From NCBI GenBank assembly GCA_910578085.1, contig CAJTPM010000021.1, positions 1 through 64,000 on the forward strand: a DNA stretch of 64,000 nucleotides. Reading direction: 5' to 3'. Shown here in pieces: positions 8,030 to 16,130 of this stretch (position 1 is the stretch's first letter; every line of letters starts with the position of its first letter). Under the pieces are notes generated by a model. It was not told the DNA's origin, did no database searches, and saw nothing but the letters and a program-made list of their open reading frames with translations. Made by a program: the position numbers and the translations under genes. This DNA comes from an uncultured Lachnospiraceae bacterium. Lineage in GTDB: Bacteria > Bacillota > Clostridia > Lachnospirales > Lachnospiraceae.

Positions 8030-8974
8030 ATGGGGATAGACAGTACCTGGATAGAGACGATATTGCTTGTACTGTTTGTGTGCCTGATCATTGTCTTCCT
8101 TTGGGTGATGATCTGGGACAGCAACCGTTTTGTCATCAGAAAGTATGCATTTCAGTCGGACAGGCTGAAAAAAAACTGCCGCATCGTCTTTCTGACGGAT
8201 CTGCACAATAAGGAATACGGTATCGGCAATGAGAAGCTTCTTCAGGCCATCGGGGAACTGGCGCCGGACCTGATCCTGATAGGCGGCGATATGCTGCAGG
8301 CAAAGCCGGGAGTATCCTTTGAGAAAGGGGCGAAGCTGGTGCTCAAATGCGCAGAAAAGTATCCGGTCTGTTATGCGTTTGGAAACCATGAATATCGTGC
8401 CGGTATCTACCCGGAAACCTATGGCACGATGTATCAGGATTATATGAAATGTTTTGAGGAAAGCAACGTCCGGTTTTTGAACAATGAAAGCGTCAGCCTG
8501 CAGGAATCCGGGATTCGGATCACCGGTTTAAACCTGGACAGACAGTATTATAAAAGATTTGGAAAGAGAAAGCTGCTGGAAGGATATCTTTCGGAGAGCA
8601 TCGGAAAAGCGGACCGCGCGTCTTTTCAGATCCTGCTTGCCCACAACCCGGAATATTTTCCGGACTATGCGGGCTGGAAGCCGGATCTTGTCCTCTCGGG
8701 ACATGTGCATGGAGGCGTGGCCAGAATTCCCGGCTATAAGGGTCTCGTATCGCCTGCACTGCGGCCTTTCCCGCATTACGATGGCGGTCTGTTTGAGGAG
8801 TACGGCAGCCGCATGGTCGTCAGCAGAGGTCTGGGCATGCATACGATCCCTGTGCGGCTCTTTAATCCGGGGGAGGTTGTGGTGATTGAGCTGGAGACAG
8901 GGACTCATGCGAAACAGGAGGGCGGGGAGGAAGCATCCGCGCATAACCAGGACGGGGGAGCAGCAGATGTGTAA
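8030..8974 (+). CDS. Membrane-anchored calcineurin-like phosphoesterase (YkuE/YaeI type)
   Basis: The 314-residue protein has an N-terminal transmembrane segment (about residues 8-27) and then the metal-binding motifs of the family in order: Thr-Asp-Leu-His, Gly-Gly-Asp-Met, Gly-Asn-His-Glu, an internal Ala-His-Asn-Pro and Gly-His-Val-His-Gly-Gly. Relatives hydrolyse phosphodiesters or phosphomonoesters such as UDP-2,3-diacylglucosamine or cell-wall lipids; the substrate here is unknown. Two adjacent ATG codons (8027 and 8030) follow AAGGAGG at 8017-8023; the second has better spacing. It sits between a carboxypeptidase and scpA, so an envelope role is plausible. Confidence 0.85.
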   Translation: MGIDSTWIETILLVLFVCLIIVFLWVMIWDSNRFVIRKYAFQSDRLKKNCRIVFLTDLHNKEYGIGNEKLLQAIGELAPDLILIGGDMLQAKPGVSFEKGAKLVLKCAEKYPVCYAFGNHEYRAGIYPETYGTMYQDYMKCFEESNVRFLNNESVSLQESGIRITGLNLDRQYYKRFGKRKLLEGYLSESIGKADRASFQILLAHNPEYFPDYAGWKPDLVLSGHVHGGVARIPGYKGLVSPALRPFPHYDGGLFEEYGSRMVVSRGLGMHTIPVRLFNPGEVVVIELETGTHAKQEGGEEASAHNQDGGAADV

Positions 8975-9015
8975 ATCATGAACCCGGACAGGCCGGAATA
9001 CAGGAAAGGTGAACT

Positions 9016-9774
9016 ATGGCGATATCAGTAAAACTGGAGGTGTTTGAGGGGCCTCTTGATCTGCTCCTGCACCTGATCGATAAAAATAAGATAGATATTT
9101 ACGATATACCGATCACGTTAATTACGGAACAGTATCTGGACTATATCAGGCAGATGGAATCCGAGGACATGAATGTGATGAGCGAGTTTCTTGTGATGGC
9201 GGCAACGCTTCTCGATATCAAGTGCAGGATGTTACTGCCGGTGGAAGTGAATGAGGAGGGCGAGGAGGAGGATCCCAGGGCGGAGCTGGTGCAGAAGCTT
9301 TTGGAGTACAAAATCTATAAATACATGTCCTATGAACTGAAAGATCTGCATATGAGCGCTGCGAAGGCTTATTACAGAGAGCCCCGTCTGCCGAAGGAGA
9401 TCGAGGAGTACAGGCCGCCTGTGAACTACGAAGAACTGATCGGGGAGGCGACGCTTGTAAGACTGAACGAAATGTTTCGTTTTATGTTAAAGCGGCAGGA
9501 GGAAAAGATCGATCCGGTCAGAAGCAGTTTCGGTAAGATCGAGAAAGATGAGATCGATCTGGATAGAAAGCAGATCTACCTGCAGAATTATCTGCTGAAA
9601 CACAGGTACTGTTCTTTTATGGAACTGTTAGAGAGGCAGAACAGTAAAATGGAAATCATCGTGACGTTTCTGCTTGTTCTGGAGATGATGAAGATCGGAA
9701 AGATCATGATCAGTCAGGAAGATCTGTTTGGAGATATACAGATTACCGTAAAGGAAGAGCCGGTTATTACATAA
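9016..9774 (+). CDS. scpA: Segregation and condensation protein ScpA (kleisin)
   Basis: The 252-residue kleisin bridges the two SMC heads in the chromosome condensation complex. The N-terminus has the family motif Phe-Glu-Gly-Pro-Leu-Asp-Leu-Leu-Leu-His-Leu-Ile (about residues 9-20) and Ile-Tyr-Asp-Ile-Pro-Ile. A Glu-rich linker near residue 77 and a winged-helix C-terminus follow. An AGGAAAGG ribosome site precedes it, and scpB follows 32 bases downstream. smc itself is not in the window. Confidence 0.96.
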   Translation: MAISVKLEVFEGPLDLLLHLIDKNKIDIYDIPITLITEQYLDYIRQMESEDMNVMSEFLVMAATLLDIKCRMLLPVEVNEEGEEEDPRAELVQKLLEYKIYKYMSYELKDLHMSAAKAYYREPRLPKEIEEYRPPVNYEELIGEATLVRLNEMFRFMLKRQEEKIDPVRSSFGKIEKDEIDLDRKQIYLQNYLLKHRYCSFMELLERQNSKMEIIVTFLLVLEMMKIGKIMISQEDLFGDIQITVKEEPVIT

Positions 9775-9806
9775 AAAGGTCATGAGAGAAAGGGAAAGAG
9801 CATACC

Positions 9807-10376
9807 GTGGAGAGAGAAAAAGCGAAGGCTGTGATGGAAGCGATACTGTTTACAATGGGAGACTCTGTGGAAATATCCCGCCTTGCCGAAGTGATCGAGT
9901 GCGATAAAAAACAGACGAGAGAACTGTTAGAGGAAATGAAACAGTCCTATCAGGCAGGGGAGAAGGGGATTGAGCTGATCGAGCTGGAGGATGCGGTGCA
10001 GCTGTGTACCAAAAATGAGATGTATGAATATCTAATAAAGATTGCAAAGACACCGAGAAAATATACCCTGTCTGACACCATGCTGGAAACGCTCTCGATC
10101 ATCGCTTACAAACAGCCGGTGACAAAGTTAGACATTGAGAGGATCAGGGGCGTCAGCTGTGACTTTGCGGTGAACAGGCTGGTGGAGTATGATCTGGTAC
10201 AGGAACTGGGGAGGCTTGATGCGCCGGGACGGCCTATGTTATTCGGGACGACGGAACAGTTTTTACGCAGCTTCGGCGTAAAAAGTCTGAGTGATCTGCC
10301 GGAATTAAATCCCGTGCAGGTGGAGGAGTTCAGAGAACAGGCCGAGGCTGAGGCGAGACAGACGGTGGATATCTGA
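9807..10376 (+). CDS. scpB: Segregation and condensation protein ScpB
   Basis: The 189-residue protein forms a dimer of tandem winged helices that binds ScpA in the SMC complex. It has the typical Ala-x-x-Glu-Ala-Ile-Leu-Phe opening and the Glu-Thr-Leu-Ser-Ile-Ile-Ala-Tyr-Lys-Gln-Pro-Val-Thr motif (about residues 94-106), followed by Ile-Arg-Gly-Val. Translation starts at GTG 9807. Gene order scpA-scpB is conserved in Firmicutes. Confidence 0.96.
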   Translation: MEREKAKAVMEAILFTMGDSVEISRLAEVIECDKKQTRELLEEMKQSYQAGEKGIELIELEDAVQLCTKNEMYEYLIKIAKTPRKYTLSDTMLETLSIIAYKQPVTKLDIERIRGVSCDFAVNRLVEYDLVQELGRLDAPGRPMLFGTTEQFLRSFGVKSLSDLPELNPVQVEEFREQAEAEARQTVDI

Positions 10377-10552
10377 TAAAAGACATGGGATCTGTTATTC
10401 CAGTGGATCAGGACGAAAAGCAGGAAAAAGTATGAATTGCGTATGTTGCACTGTCATGAACAAAAATACAGCGCCATATAATAGCCGTAAGGACAGACAA
10501 AAAGGCAGTTGTACGGGGCGGTCTCAGGCCGGGCCGCGGGCAGCCGCCGGAG

Positions 10553-11887
10553 ATGCGCATGTTGAAAAAGTGGGAGAGTATAAGACAAAAATCTTCAGAC
10601 AGGAAAAGAAATGGAAGAAAGCGAGGAAAAACGCAGTTCAAAAAATGGAGTCTGACTGCAGTCATAATGATTCTGATCACGGGAATGGTGTCCTGTCAGC
10701 CAGCAGTACAGGCGGAAGAGACAAACCTTGATCTGTACGCCCGGGGAGCGGTACTCATGGATGCCGATTCCGGGCGTGTTTTATATGGAAAGGAAGAGGA
10801 GACCGTGCTGCCGATGGCCAGCACCACGAAGATCATGACCTGTATTCTGGCGCTGGAAAACGGGAGTCTCACAGATGAGGTGGAGGCTTCTTCCCATGCG
10901 GCTTCCCAGCCTCAGGTGCACCTGGGAATGAATAAGGGAGATCGATTCTGTCTGGAAGATCTGCTGTACTCTCTGATGTTGGAATCCCACAATGATTCCG
11001 CTGTGGCAATTGCGGAACATATCGGCGGCTCTGTGGAGGGGTTTGCGGAGCTGATGAACGAAAAAGCAGGGGAGATCGGGTGTACGGATACCCATTTTAT
11101 TACGCCAAACGGTTTGGACGCGGTGGAAGTGGTAGACGGTGTGGAGGTGCGTCATTCGACAACGGCGAAGGATTTGGCGCGGATCATGCGCTACTGTATT
11201 ATGATTTCGCCGGAACGGGAGAAATTTCTGGAAATCACGAGGACGGCAAATTACAGCTTTGCAAACAGACAGGGAAGCCGCAGCTACAGCTGTGTCAACC
11301 ACAATGCCTTCCTGAATATGATGGACGGCGCACTCTCTGGGAAAACAGGTTTTACCGGGGATGCGGGCTATTGCTATGTGGGGGCGCTGCGACAGGGGGA
11401 CCGTACTTTTATTGTGGCGCTCTTAGCCTGCGGATGGCCCAATCATAAGACCTACAAATGGGTGGATACAAGAAAATTGATGGAATACGGACTGAAAAAT
11501 TATAGCTGGCAGAATATCTACAAAGAGGTGTCGCTACAGCCGGTGAAAGTTTTTGAAGGGCAGCCGGCGGGAGAAAGGTATGATCCCTATGCGGAGGTAA
11601 CAGTGGAACTGGAGATGAAAAAAAAGGACGGGGAGGAGACAGACGGCGAGCTTTCAGAGGAGTTAAATTATCTGCTTTGTGCGGAAGATGAAGTCAGAAT
11701 CGACGTTTCCTATGCGGGAACGCTTCAGGCACCGGTGGCGAAGGGTATGAAGGCAGGCAGCGTCATATACCGGGTAAACGGAGAGGCGGTACAGGAATTT
11801 GAACTCGTGCTGAAAAAGGATGTGGCCAGAAAAAACTGGCGCTATATGGGAATGTACATTTTACAAGAGTATCTGCTGGCGGCGTAA
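10553..11887 (+). CDS. Second D-alanyl-D-alanine carboxypeptidase (PBP5/DacB-like)
   Basis: The 444-residue protein has a long basic N-terminus, a hydrophobic signal segment (about residues 33-55) and the penicillin-binding motifs Ser90-Thr-Thr-Lys93, Ser145-His-Asn147 and Lys264-Thr-Gly. The SxN motif has His in the middle, unlike the paralogue at 6727-7959. A C-terminal domain and an amphipathic tail follow. The start is not secure: the N-terminal 30 residues are very basic and no strong ribosome site precedes ATG 10553. The 176 bases before it show nothing convincing. It follows scpB and ends before the promoter of the decarboxylase operon. Confidence 0.9.
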   Translation: MRMLKKWESIRQKSSDRKRNGRKRGKTQFKKWSLTAVIMILITGMVSCQPAVQAEETNLDLYARGAVLMDADSGRVLYGKEEETVLPMASTTKIMTCILALENGSLTDEVEASSHAASQPQVHLGMNKGDRFCLEDLLYSLMLESHNDSAVAIAEHIGGSVEGFAELMNEKAGEIGCTDTHFITPNGLDAVEVVDGVEVRHSTTAKDLARIMRYCIMISPEREKFLEITRTANYSFANRQGSRSYSCVNHNAFLNMMDGALSGKTGFTGDAGYCYVGALRQGDRTFIVALLACGWPNHKTYKWVDTRKLMEYGLKNYSWQNIYKEVSLQPVKVFEGQPAGERYDPYAEVTVELEMKKKDGEETDGELSEELNYLLCAEDEVRIDVSYAGTLQAPVAKGMKAGSVIYRVNGEAVQEFELVLKKDVARKNWRYMGMYILQEYLLAA

Positions 11888-11924
11888 AAGCCTGTGTTTT
11901 TCTCTGTTTTTTTGAAAAAATTTG

Positions 11925-11954
11925 TTGTGTTTTTTTCAGAACCTGTGTTATACT
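11925..11954 (+). promoter_or_regulatory. Promoter of the biotin-dependent decarboxylase operon
   Basis: TTGTGT (11925-11930) is 18 bases from TATACT (11949-11954). The roughly 75-base leader ends in a TGGAGGA ribosome site before ATG 12034. The T-rich stretch 11896-11936 just upstream may also serve as a terminator or UP-like element. Confidence 0.55.
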
Positions 11955-12033
11955 AATCCAGTATGCAACATGGGGGACTTTGGTCCTGCCATTCAGGTAG
12001 TTATTATTTTTTATTATAAATGGAGGAACAGAT

Positions 12034-13461
12034 ATGGGCACTACTTCAAAAGCGAGCCAAAGAATTACAGCTTTGCTCGATGAAAACAGTTTCGTTGAGA
12101 TCGGCGCGCTCGTGACAGCGAGAGCTACTGATTTTGATCTGAAACAGGCAGAGACTCCTTCTGATGGTGTTATCACAGGATATGGAGTGATCGACGGTAA
12201 TCTTGTATATGTCTACAGCCAGGATACAGCCGTATTAAACGGTTCCATCGGCGAGATGCATGCAAAAAAGATTACAAACCTCTATGATCTGGCGATGAAG
12301 ACCGGAGCACCGGTGATCGGGCTGATCGATTCCGCCGGACTGAGATTACAGGAAGGCGCTGACGCACTCAACGCGTTCGGTGAGATCTATAACAAGCAGG
12401 TCACAGCAAGCGGTATGATTCCGCAGATCACAGCCATTTTCGGAAACTGCGGCGGCGGTCTTGCCATTTTCCCGACATTGACGGACTTTACTTTTATGGA
12501 GAGCACCAAAGCAAAATTGTTCGTGAATTCTCCCAATGCCATCGAAGGAAATGAGATCGGCAGATGTGATACTTCTGCGGCGGCTTTCCAGAGCGGAGAG
12601 GCCGGCATCGTGGACGTGGTGGCAGAAGAAGATGAGATTTATGCAAAGATCCGTGAACTGATCGGCTTTCTGCCTGCAAACTGTGATGACGAAGCAGTGG
12701 CAGACTGTGATGATGATTTAAACAGAGCATCCGCTGAGCTGGCAAACTGTGTGGGGGATACTTCCATCGCTCTTTCCCAGATCGCAGATGACGGTGTGTT
12801 TTTTGAGATAAAGGCTGACTATGGCAAAAATATGGCAGTGGGCTTTATCAGACTGGATGGTATTACGGTGGGCTGTGTGGCGAACCGTACGGAAGTTTGT
12901 GATGCGGAAGGCAATGTGGCGGAGAAGTTTGACGCGGTACTTTCTACAAGAGGCTGTGAGAAGGCGGCTTCCTTCGTGAAGTTCTGCGACGCTTTTGAGA
13001 TTCCCGTACTGACGCTCACCAATGTAAAGGGCTATGCTTCCACCAAGTGTGCGGAGAGAGGTATGGCAAAAGCTGTGGCAAGGATGACGGCGGCGTTTGC
13101 GGAGGCTACCGTGCCGAAAGTGAACGTGATCATCGGTCAGGCTTACGGCAGCGCTTATGTGGCGATGAACTCCAAGGCCATCGGTGCGGATGTGACTTTT
13201 GCATGGCCCACAGCGGAGATCGGCTCCATGGATGCGAAACATGCGGCGCAGATCATGTACGACGGAAAGGGCGCGGATGTGATCAATGAAAAAGCAGCGG
13301 AGTACGCAAAGCTTCAGGCAAACGTACAGAGCGCGGCGAGAAGGGGCTATGTGGACAGCATCATCGAAGCGGCAGATACCAGAAAATATGTGATCGGGGC
13401 GCTTGAGATGCTTTATACAAAGAAACAAGACTGTCCGGACAAGAAACATGGAACAGTCTAG
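12034..13461 (+). CDS. Acyl-CoA-type biotin carboxyltransferase subunit (12S/MmdA-like)
   Basis: The 475-residue protein is a crotonase-fold carboxyltransferase of the family that includes methylmalonyl-CoA and glutaconyl-CoA decarboxylase alpha subunits and the 12S subunit of transcarboxylase. Both half-domains are visible: Gly-Asn-Cys-Gly-Gly-Gly near residue 136 in the first, and Gly-Gln-Ala-Tyr-Gly-Ser-Ala-Tyr near residue 370 in the second, the usual oxyanion-hole turns. It is shorter than the usual 500-520 residues. It begins an operon with a Na+-pump decarboxylase gamma-like subunit, a biotin carrier, the beta pump and an oxaloacetate-type carboxyltransferase. The acyl-CoA substrate cannot be read from the sequence. 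The family is sure; the specific reaction is not. Confidence 0.85.
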   Translation: MGTTSKASQRITALLDENSFVEIGALVTARATDFDLKQAETPSDGVITGYGVIDGNLVYVYSQDTAVLNGSIGEMHAKKITNLYDLAMKTGAPVIGLIDSAGLRLQEGADALNAFGEIYNKQVTASGMIPQITAIFGNCGGGLAIFPTLTDFTFMESTKAKLFVNSPNAIEGNEIGRCDTSAAAFQSGEAGIVDVVAEEDEIYAKIRELIGFLPANCDDEAVADCDDDLNRASAELANCVGDTSIALSQIADDGVFFEIKADYGKNMAVGFIRLDGITVGCVANRTEVCDAEGNVAEKFDAVLSTRGCEKAASFVKFCDAFEIPVLTLTNVKGYASTKCAERGMAKAVARMTAAFAEATVPKVNVIIGQAYGSAYVAMNSKAIGADVTFAWPTAEIGSMDAKHAAQIMYDGKGADVINEKAAEYAKLQANVQSAARRGYVDSIIEAADTRKYVIGALEMLYTKKQDCPDKKHGTV

Positions 13462-13477
13462 AAAGGATGCTTCATAT

Positions 13478-14305
13478 ATGAAAAAGAAACTTTTAATATG
13501 TTTTGCCATGCTTGTCTGCATCCTTGGACTGACGGCCTGCGGCCCGGAGATGACGGAAAACAGTTTCATCACAAAGGACGCAGCAAAAGAAAAAGTGGAA
13601 ACACTTTGTGAAGATATGGGCGGCATGCAGCAGGCGGCGGCATCTGAGGGAAAGGCTCTGGCAGCGTATGCAGAGGAATACGCCGAGTATACAAAGAGCA
13701 GCCAGTTTGCCCAGACATTGCAGATGTTTGGCTTGACGGTGGAGGATGTCGAGGAGGATATTTCGGCGCTTGTTACCGGTGTGAGAAGTCTTGGCGGTAC
13801 GGAAGAAGAATTAGGCAACTTTGTCTCTGTGTTGACGGATCAGACGGAAGTTGTGATCACGGAGGACAAGGCTACCGTCAGAGTGAAAATGCAGGGCGAC
13901 AAAGTGTATAAAGGCAATAAGCAGAGAACTGCCACGGTGGAAGTTGTGTTGACGGAAGACGGTTATGACAGTATCAGCGTTACTGCAGATTACGATATGA
14001 GCGAGCTGATGACAAAAGCGGCATTAAATACGCTGCTCGGTATGGGAACCGTGTTTGCGGTGCTGATTCTGATCTACGGACTGATCTCCTGCTTTAACTT
14101 CATTCCGAAGCTTCAGAAGAAATTCCAGAAGAAACCGGTCGAGGCAGAAAGAGCACAGACAGCTGCAAAGACGGTACAGCCGGTGGTTGTGGAAGCGGAG
14201 ACGGATGATACAGAGCTGATCGCGGTAATAGCGGCAGCGATTGCGGCAAGCGAAGGCGCTGCATCGGCGGATGGTTATGTAGTGAGGTCTATCATCAGAC
14301 GATAG
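13478..14305 (+). CDS. Predicted lipoprotein with OadG-like (decarboxylase gamma) membrane segment
   Basis: The 275-residue protein starts with a lipoprotein signal peptide (lipobox Leu-Thr-Ala-Cys, Cys21). An extracytoplasmic domain of about 175 residues follows, rich in charged residues and resembling a small beta-rich fold. A single transmembrane helix (about residues 190-210, Gly-Met-Gly-Thr-Val-Phe-Ala-Val-Leu-Ile-Leu) is followed by a basic and then Ala/Val/Glu-rich tail. The helix is typical of sodium-pump decarboxylase gamma subunits (OadG/MmdD), which tie the carboxyltransferase to the pump. The large outer domain is unusual, because OadG is normally about 80-130 residues. I chose ATG 13478 with GAAAGGA upstream. 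Confidence 0.75.
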   Translation: MKKKLLICFAMLVCILGLTACGPEMTENSFITKDAAKEKVETLCEDMGGMQQAAASEGKALAAYAEEYAEYTKSSQFAQTLQMFGLTVEDVEEDISALVTGVRSLGGTEEELGNFVSVLTDQTEVVITEDKATVRVKMQGDKVYKGNKQRTATVEVVLTEDGYDSISVTADYDMSELMTKAALNTLLGMGTVFAVLILIYGLISCFNFIPKLQKKFQKKPVEAERAQTAAKTVQPVVVEAETDDTELIAVIAAAIAASEGAASADGYVVRSIIRR

Positions 14306-14404
14306 AATGATTTGGGCAGTTTTGCGATACGGGCAAAAAGCATCCCTGCGATGGCGGGGAATCAGTAAAATATAAACGGACTCATAAATTCAGGAGGAAT
14401 CAAA

Positions 14405-14770
14405 ATGAAAAATTATACAATTACCGTAAACGGCAACGTATATGATGTAGTAGTAGAAGAGGGAGCATCCACAGGCGCGGCACCGAAAGCAGCTCCTGCA
14501 GCTCCCAAGGCAGCACCGAAGGCAGCTCCCGCAGCCCCTAAGGCAGCAGGAGCAGGGAGCGTGAAAATTGAAGCAGGTGCTGCAGGCAAAGTGTTCAAGA
14601 TTGAAGCGAATGTAGGTCAGGCGGTGAAGAAGGGCGATGCAGTGGTGATTCTGGAAGCGATGAAGATGGAGATCCCTGTTGTTGCGCCGCAGGATGGTAC
14701 TGTTGCGAGCGTTGATGTGACTGTGGGCGATCCTGTTGAGGCAGGTGCATTGTTGGCAACTCTGAACTAG
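14405..14770 (+). CDS. Biotin carboxyl carrier protein of the decarboxylase complex
   Basis: The 121-residue protein has an N-terminal strand region (about 1-20), a flexible Ala/Pro/Lys linker (about 24-50) and a biotinyl domain with Glu-Ala-Met-Lys87-Met-Glu-Ile; Lys87 would be biotinylated. It carries CO2 from the carboxyltransferase active site to the membrane beta subunit. The architecture matches GcdC/MmdC and the 1.3S subunit of transcarboxylase. A CAGGAGG ribosome site precedes it. It would have to serve both carboxyltransferases of the operon, since neither carries its own biotinyl domain. Confidence 0.95.
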   Translation: MKNYTITVNGNVYDVVVEEGASTGAAPKAAPAAPKAAPKAAPAAPKAAGAGSVKIEAGAAGKVFKIEANVGQAVKKGDAVVILEAMKMEIPVVAPQDGTVASVDVTVGDPVEAGALLATLN

Positions 14771-14819
14771 TTACAGTGTACAGATGCAGTAATATAATAA
14801 AACAACAGGAGGCTAAGAA

Positions 14820-15971
14820 ATGGATTATATTGTAACTACACTGGACAATCTGGTTCATCAGACGGCGTTCTTCAATCTGGAACCCGGGAACTATGCGATG
14901 ATCATTGTTGCCTGTGCATTTCTGTATCTTGCGATTGCCAAGGGCTTTGAACCATTACTTCTTACCCCGATCGCATTTGGCATGCTGCTGGTCAATATTT
15001 ATCCGGATATTATGATGAGTATTGAGGAATCGGCCAATGGCGCCGGCGGCTTGCTGTATTATTTCTATTTGCTGGATGAGTGGGCGATCCTGCCTTCCCT
15101 GATCTTCATGGGTGTAGGCGCGATGACGGACTTCGGTCCCCTGATCGCCAATCCAAAGAGCTTTTTGCTAGGTGCGGCGGCACAGTTCGGTATTTTCATG
15201 GCTTACTTCGGAGCGATCTGGATGGGCTTTAACGACAAGGCGGCTGCAGCTATTTCCATCATCGGCGGTGCTGATGGCCCGACTTCCATTTTCCTTGCGG
15301 GAAAACTGGGACAGACGGCGCTTCTCGGACCGATCGCCGTGGCGGCATATTCCTATATGTCCCTGGTGCCGATCATTCAGCCGCCCATTATGAAACTGCT
15401 TACAACAAAGAAAGAACGTCAGATCAAGATGGCGCAGCTTCGCCCGGTTTCCAAGCTGGAGAAGATCCTGTTCCCGATCATCGTTACGATCGTGGTGTGT
15501 ATGATCCTTCCCACAACGGCTCCGCTTGTGGGTATGCTGATGCTCGGCAACCTGTTCCGTGAGTCCGGCGTGGTGAGACAGCTCCAGGAGACGGCTTCCA
15601 ATGCAATGATGTATATCGTTGTTATTCTGCTTGGTACGTCTGTGGGTGCAACCACTTCCGCGGAGGCTTTCTTAAACTGGGATACGATCAAGATCGTTAT
15701 TCTTGGTCTGGTGGCCTTTGCTTTCGGTACGGCGGCGGGTGTGCTCTTTGGTAAGCTGATGTGCAAACTGACGCATGGCAAGGTGAATCCGCTGATCGGT
15801 TCTGCCGGTGTTTCCGCAGTGCCTATGGCTGCCAGGGTTTCACAGAAGGTGGGTGCGGAGGAAGATCCCACGAACTTCCTGCTGATGCATGCCATGGGAC
15901 CTAACGTTGCCGGTGTTATCGGTACGGCAGTTGCGGCCGGAACCTTTATGGCTATCTTCGGTGTCTTTTAA
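14820..15971 (+). CDS. Na+-translocating decarboxylase beta subunit (OadB/MmdB/GcdB family)
   Basis: The 383-residue integral membrane protein decarboxylates carboxybiotin and couples this to Na+ export. It has about nine to eleven hydrophobic segments and the conserved Gly-Gly-Ala-Asp-Gly-Pro-Thr motif (about residues 149-155) with the functional Asp, and the later Asn-x-x-Gly-Ser-Ala-Gly-Val-Ser and His-Ala-Met-Gly-Pro-Asn-Val-Ala-Gly-Val motifs. AGGAGG lies just before ATG 14820. It follows the biotin carrier by 49 bases. Confidence 0.95.
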   Translation: MDYIVTTLDNLVHQTAFFNLEPGNYAMIIVACAFLYLAIAKGFEPLLLTPIAFGMLLVNIYPDIMMSIEESANGAGGLLYYFYLLDEWAILPSLIFMGVGAMTDFGPLIANPKSFLLGAAAQFGIFMAYFGAIWMGFNDKAAAAISIIGGADGPTSIFLAGKLGQTALLGPIAVAAYSYMSLVPIIQPPIMKLLTTKKERQIKMAQLRPVSKLEKILFPIIVTIVVCMILPTTAPLVGMLMLGNLFRESGVVRQLQETASNAMMYIVVILLGTSVGATTSAEAFLNWDTIKIVILGLVAFAFGTAAGVLFGKLMCKLTHGKVNPLIGSAGVSAVPMAARVSQKVGAEEDPTNFLLMHAMGPNVAGVIGTAVAAGTFMAIFGVF

Positions 15972-15975
15972 AATT

Positions 15976-16025
15976 GCGAGCAGAGCTCGCATTAGGAGAT
16001 ATGCTCAGGCATAATAAATTATGCC
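15976..16025 (+). repeat. Two short perfect hairpins in the beta-OadA spacer
   Basis: GCGAG/CTCGC (15976-15980 with 15986-15990, loop CAGAG) and GGCATAAT/ATTATGCC (16008-16015 with 16018-16025, loop AA) lie in the 159-base gap between the pump gene and the last carboxyltransferase. The first loop and arms resemble, in reverse orientation, the CTCTG-loop hairpins of the array at 46147-46438. No T run follows. They may set the ratio of the last gene to the rest of the operon. Confidence 0.6.
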
Positions 16026-16130
16026 GTATTCTCAGGCTGTCAAGGTTTTGCTTCGCAGGCTTATAGTGTGCCGCAGGACTTATGAATGCACAGCTTACTT
16101 CATCATAAATTATAATATGGAGGAAATAAA

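Noticed and set aside
10432..10731. 99-codon frame before the second carboxypeptidase
   Set aside because: It overlaps the carboxypeptidase N-terminus in another frame, has no ribosome site and no recognisable features.
12718..13818. 366-codon minus-strand frame opposite the acyl-CoA carboxyltransferase
   Set aside because: It lies opposite a well-conserved gene, has no family resemblance, and its length follows from the codon bias of the plus-strand gene.
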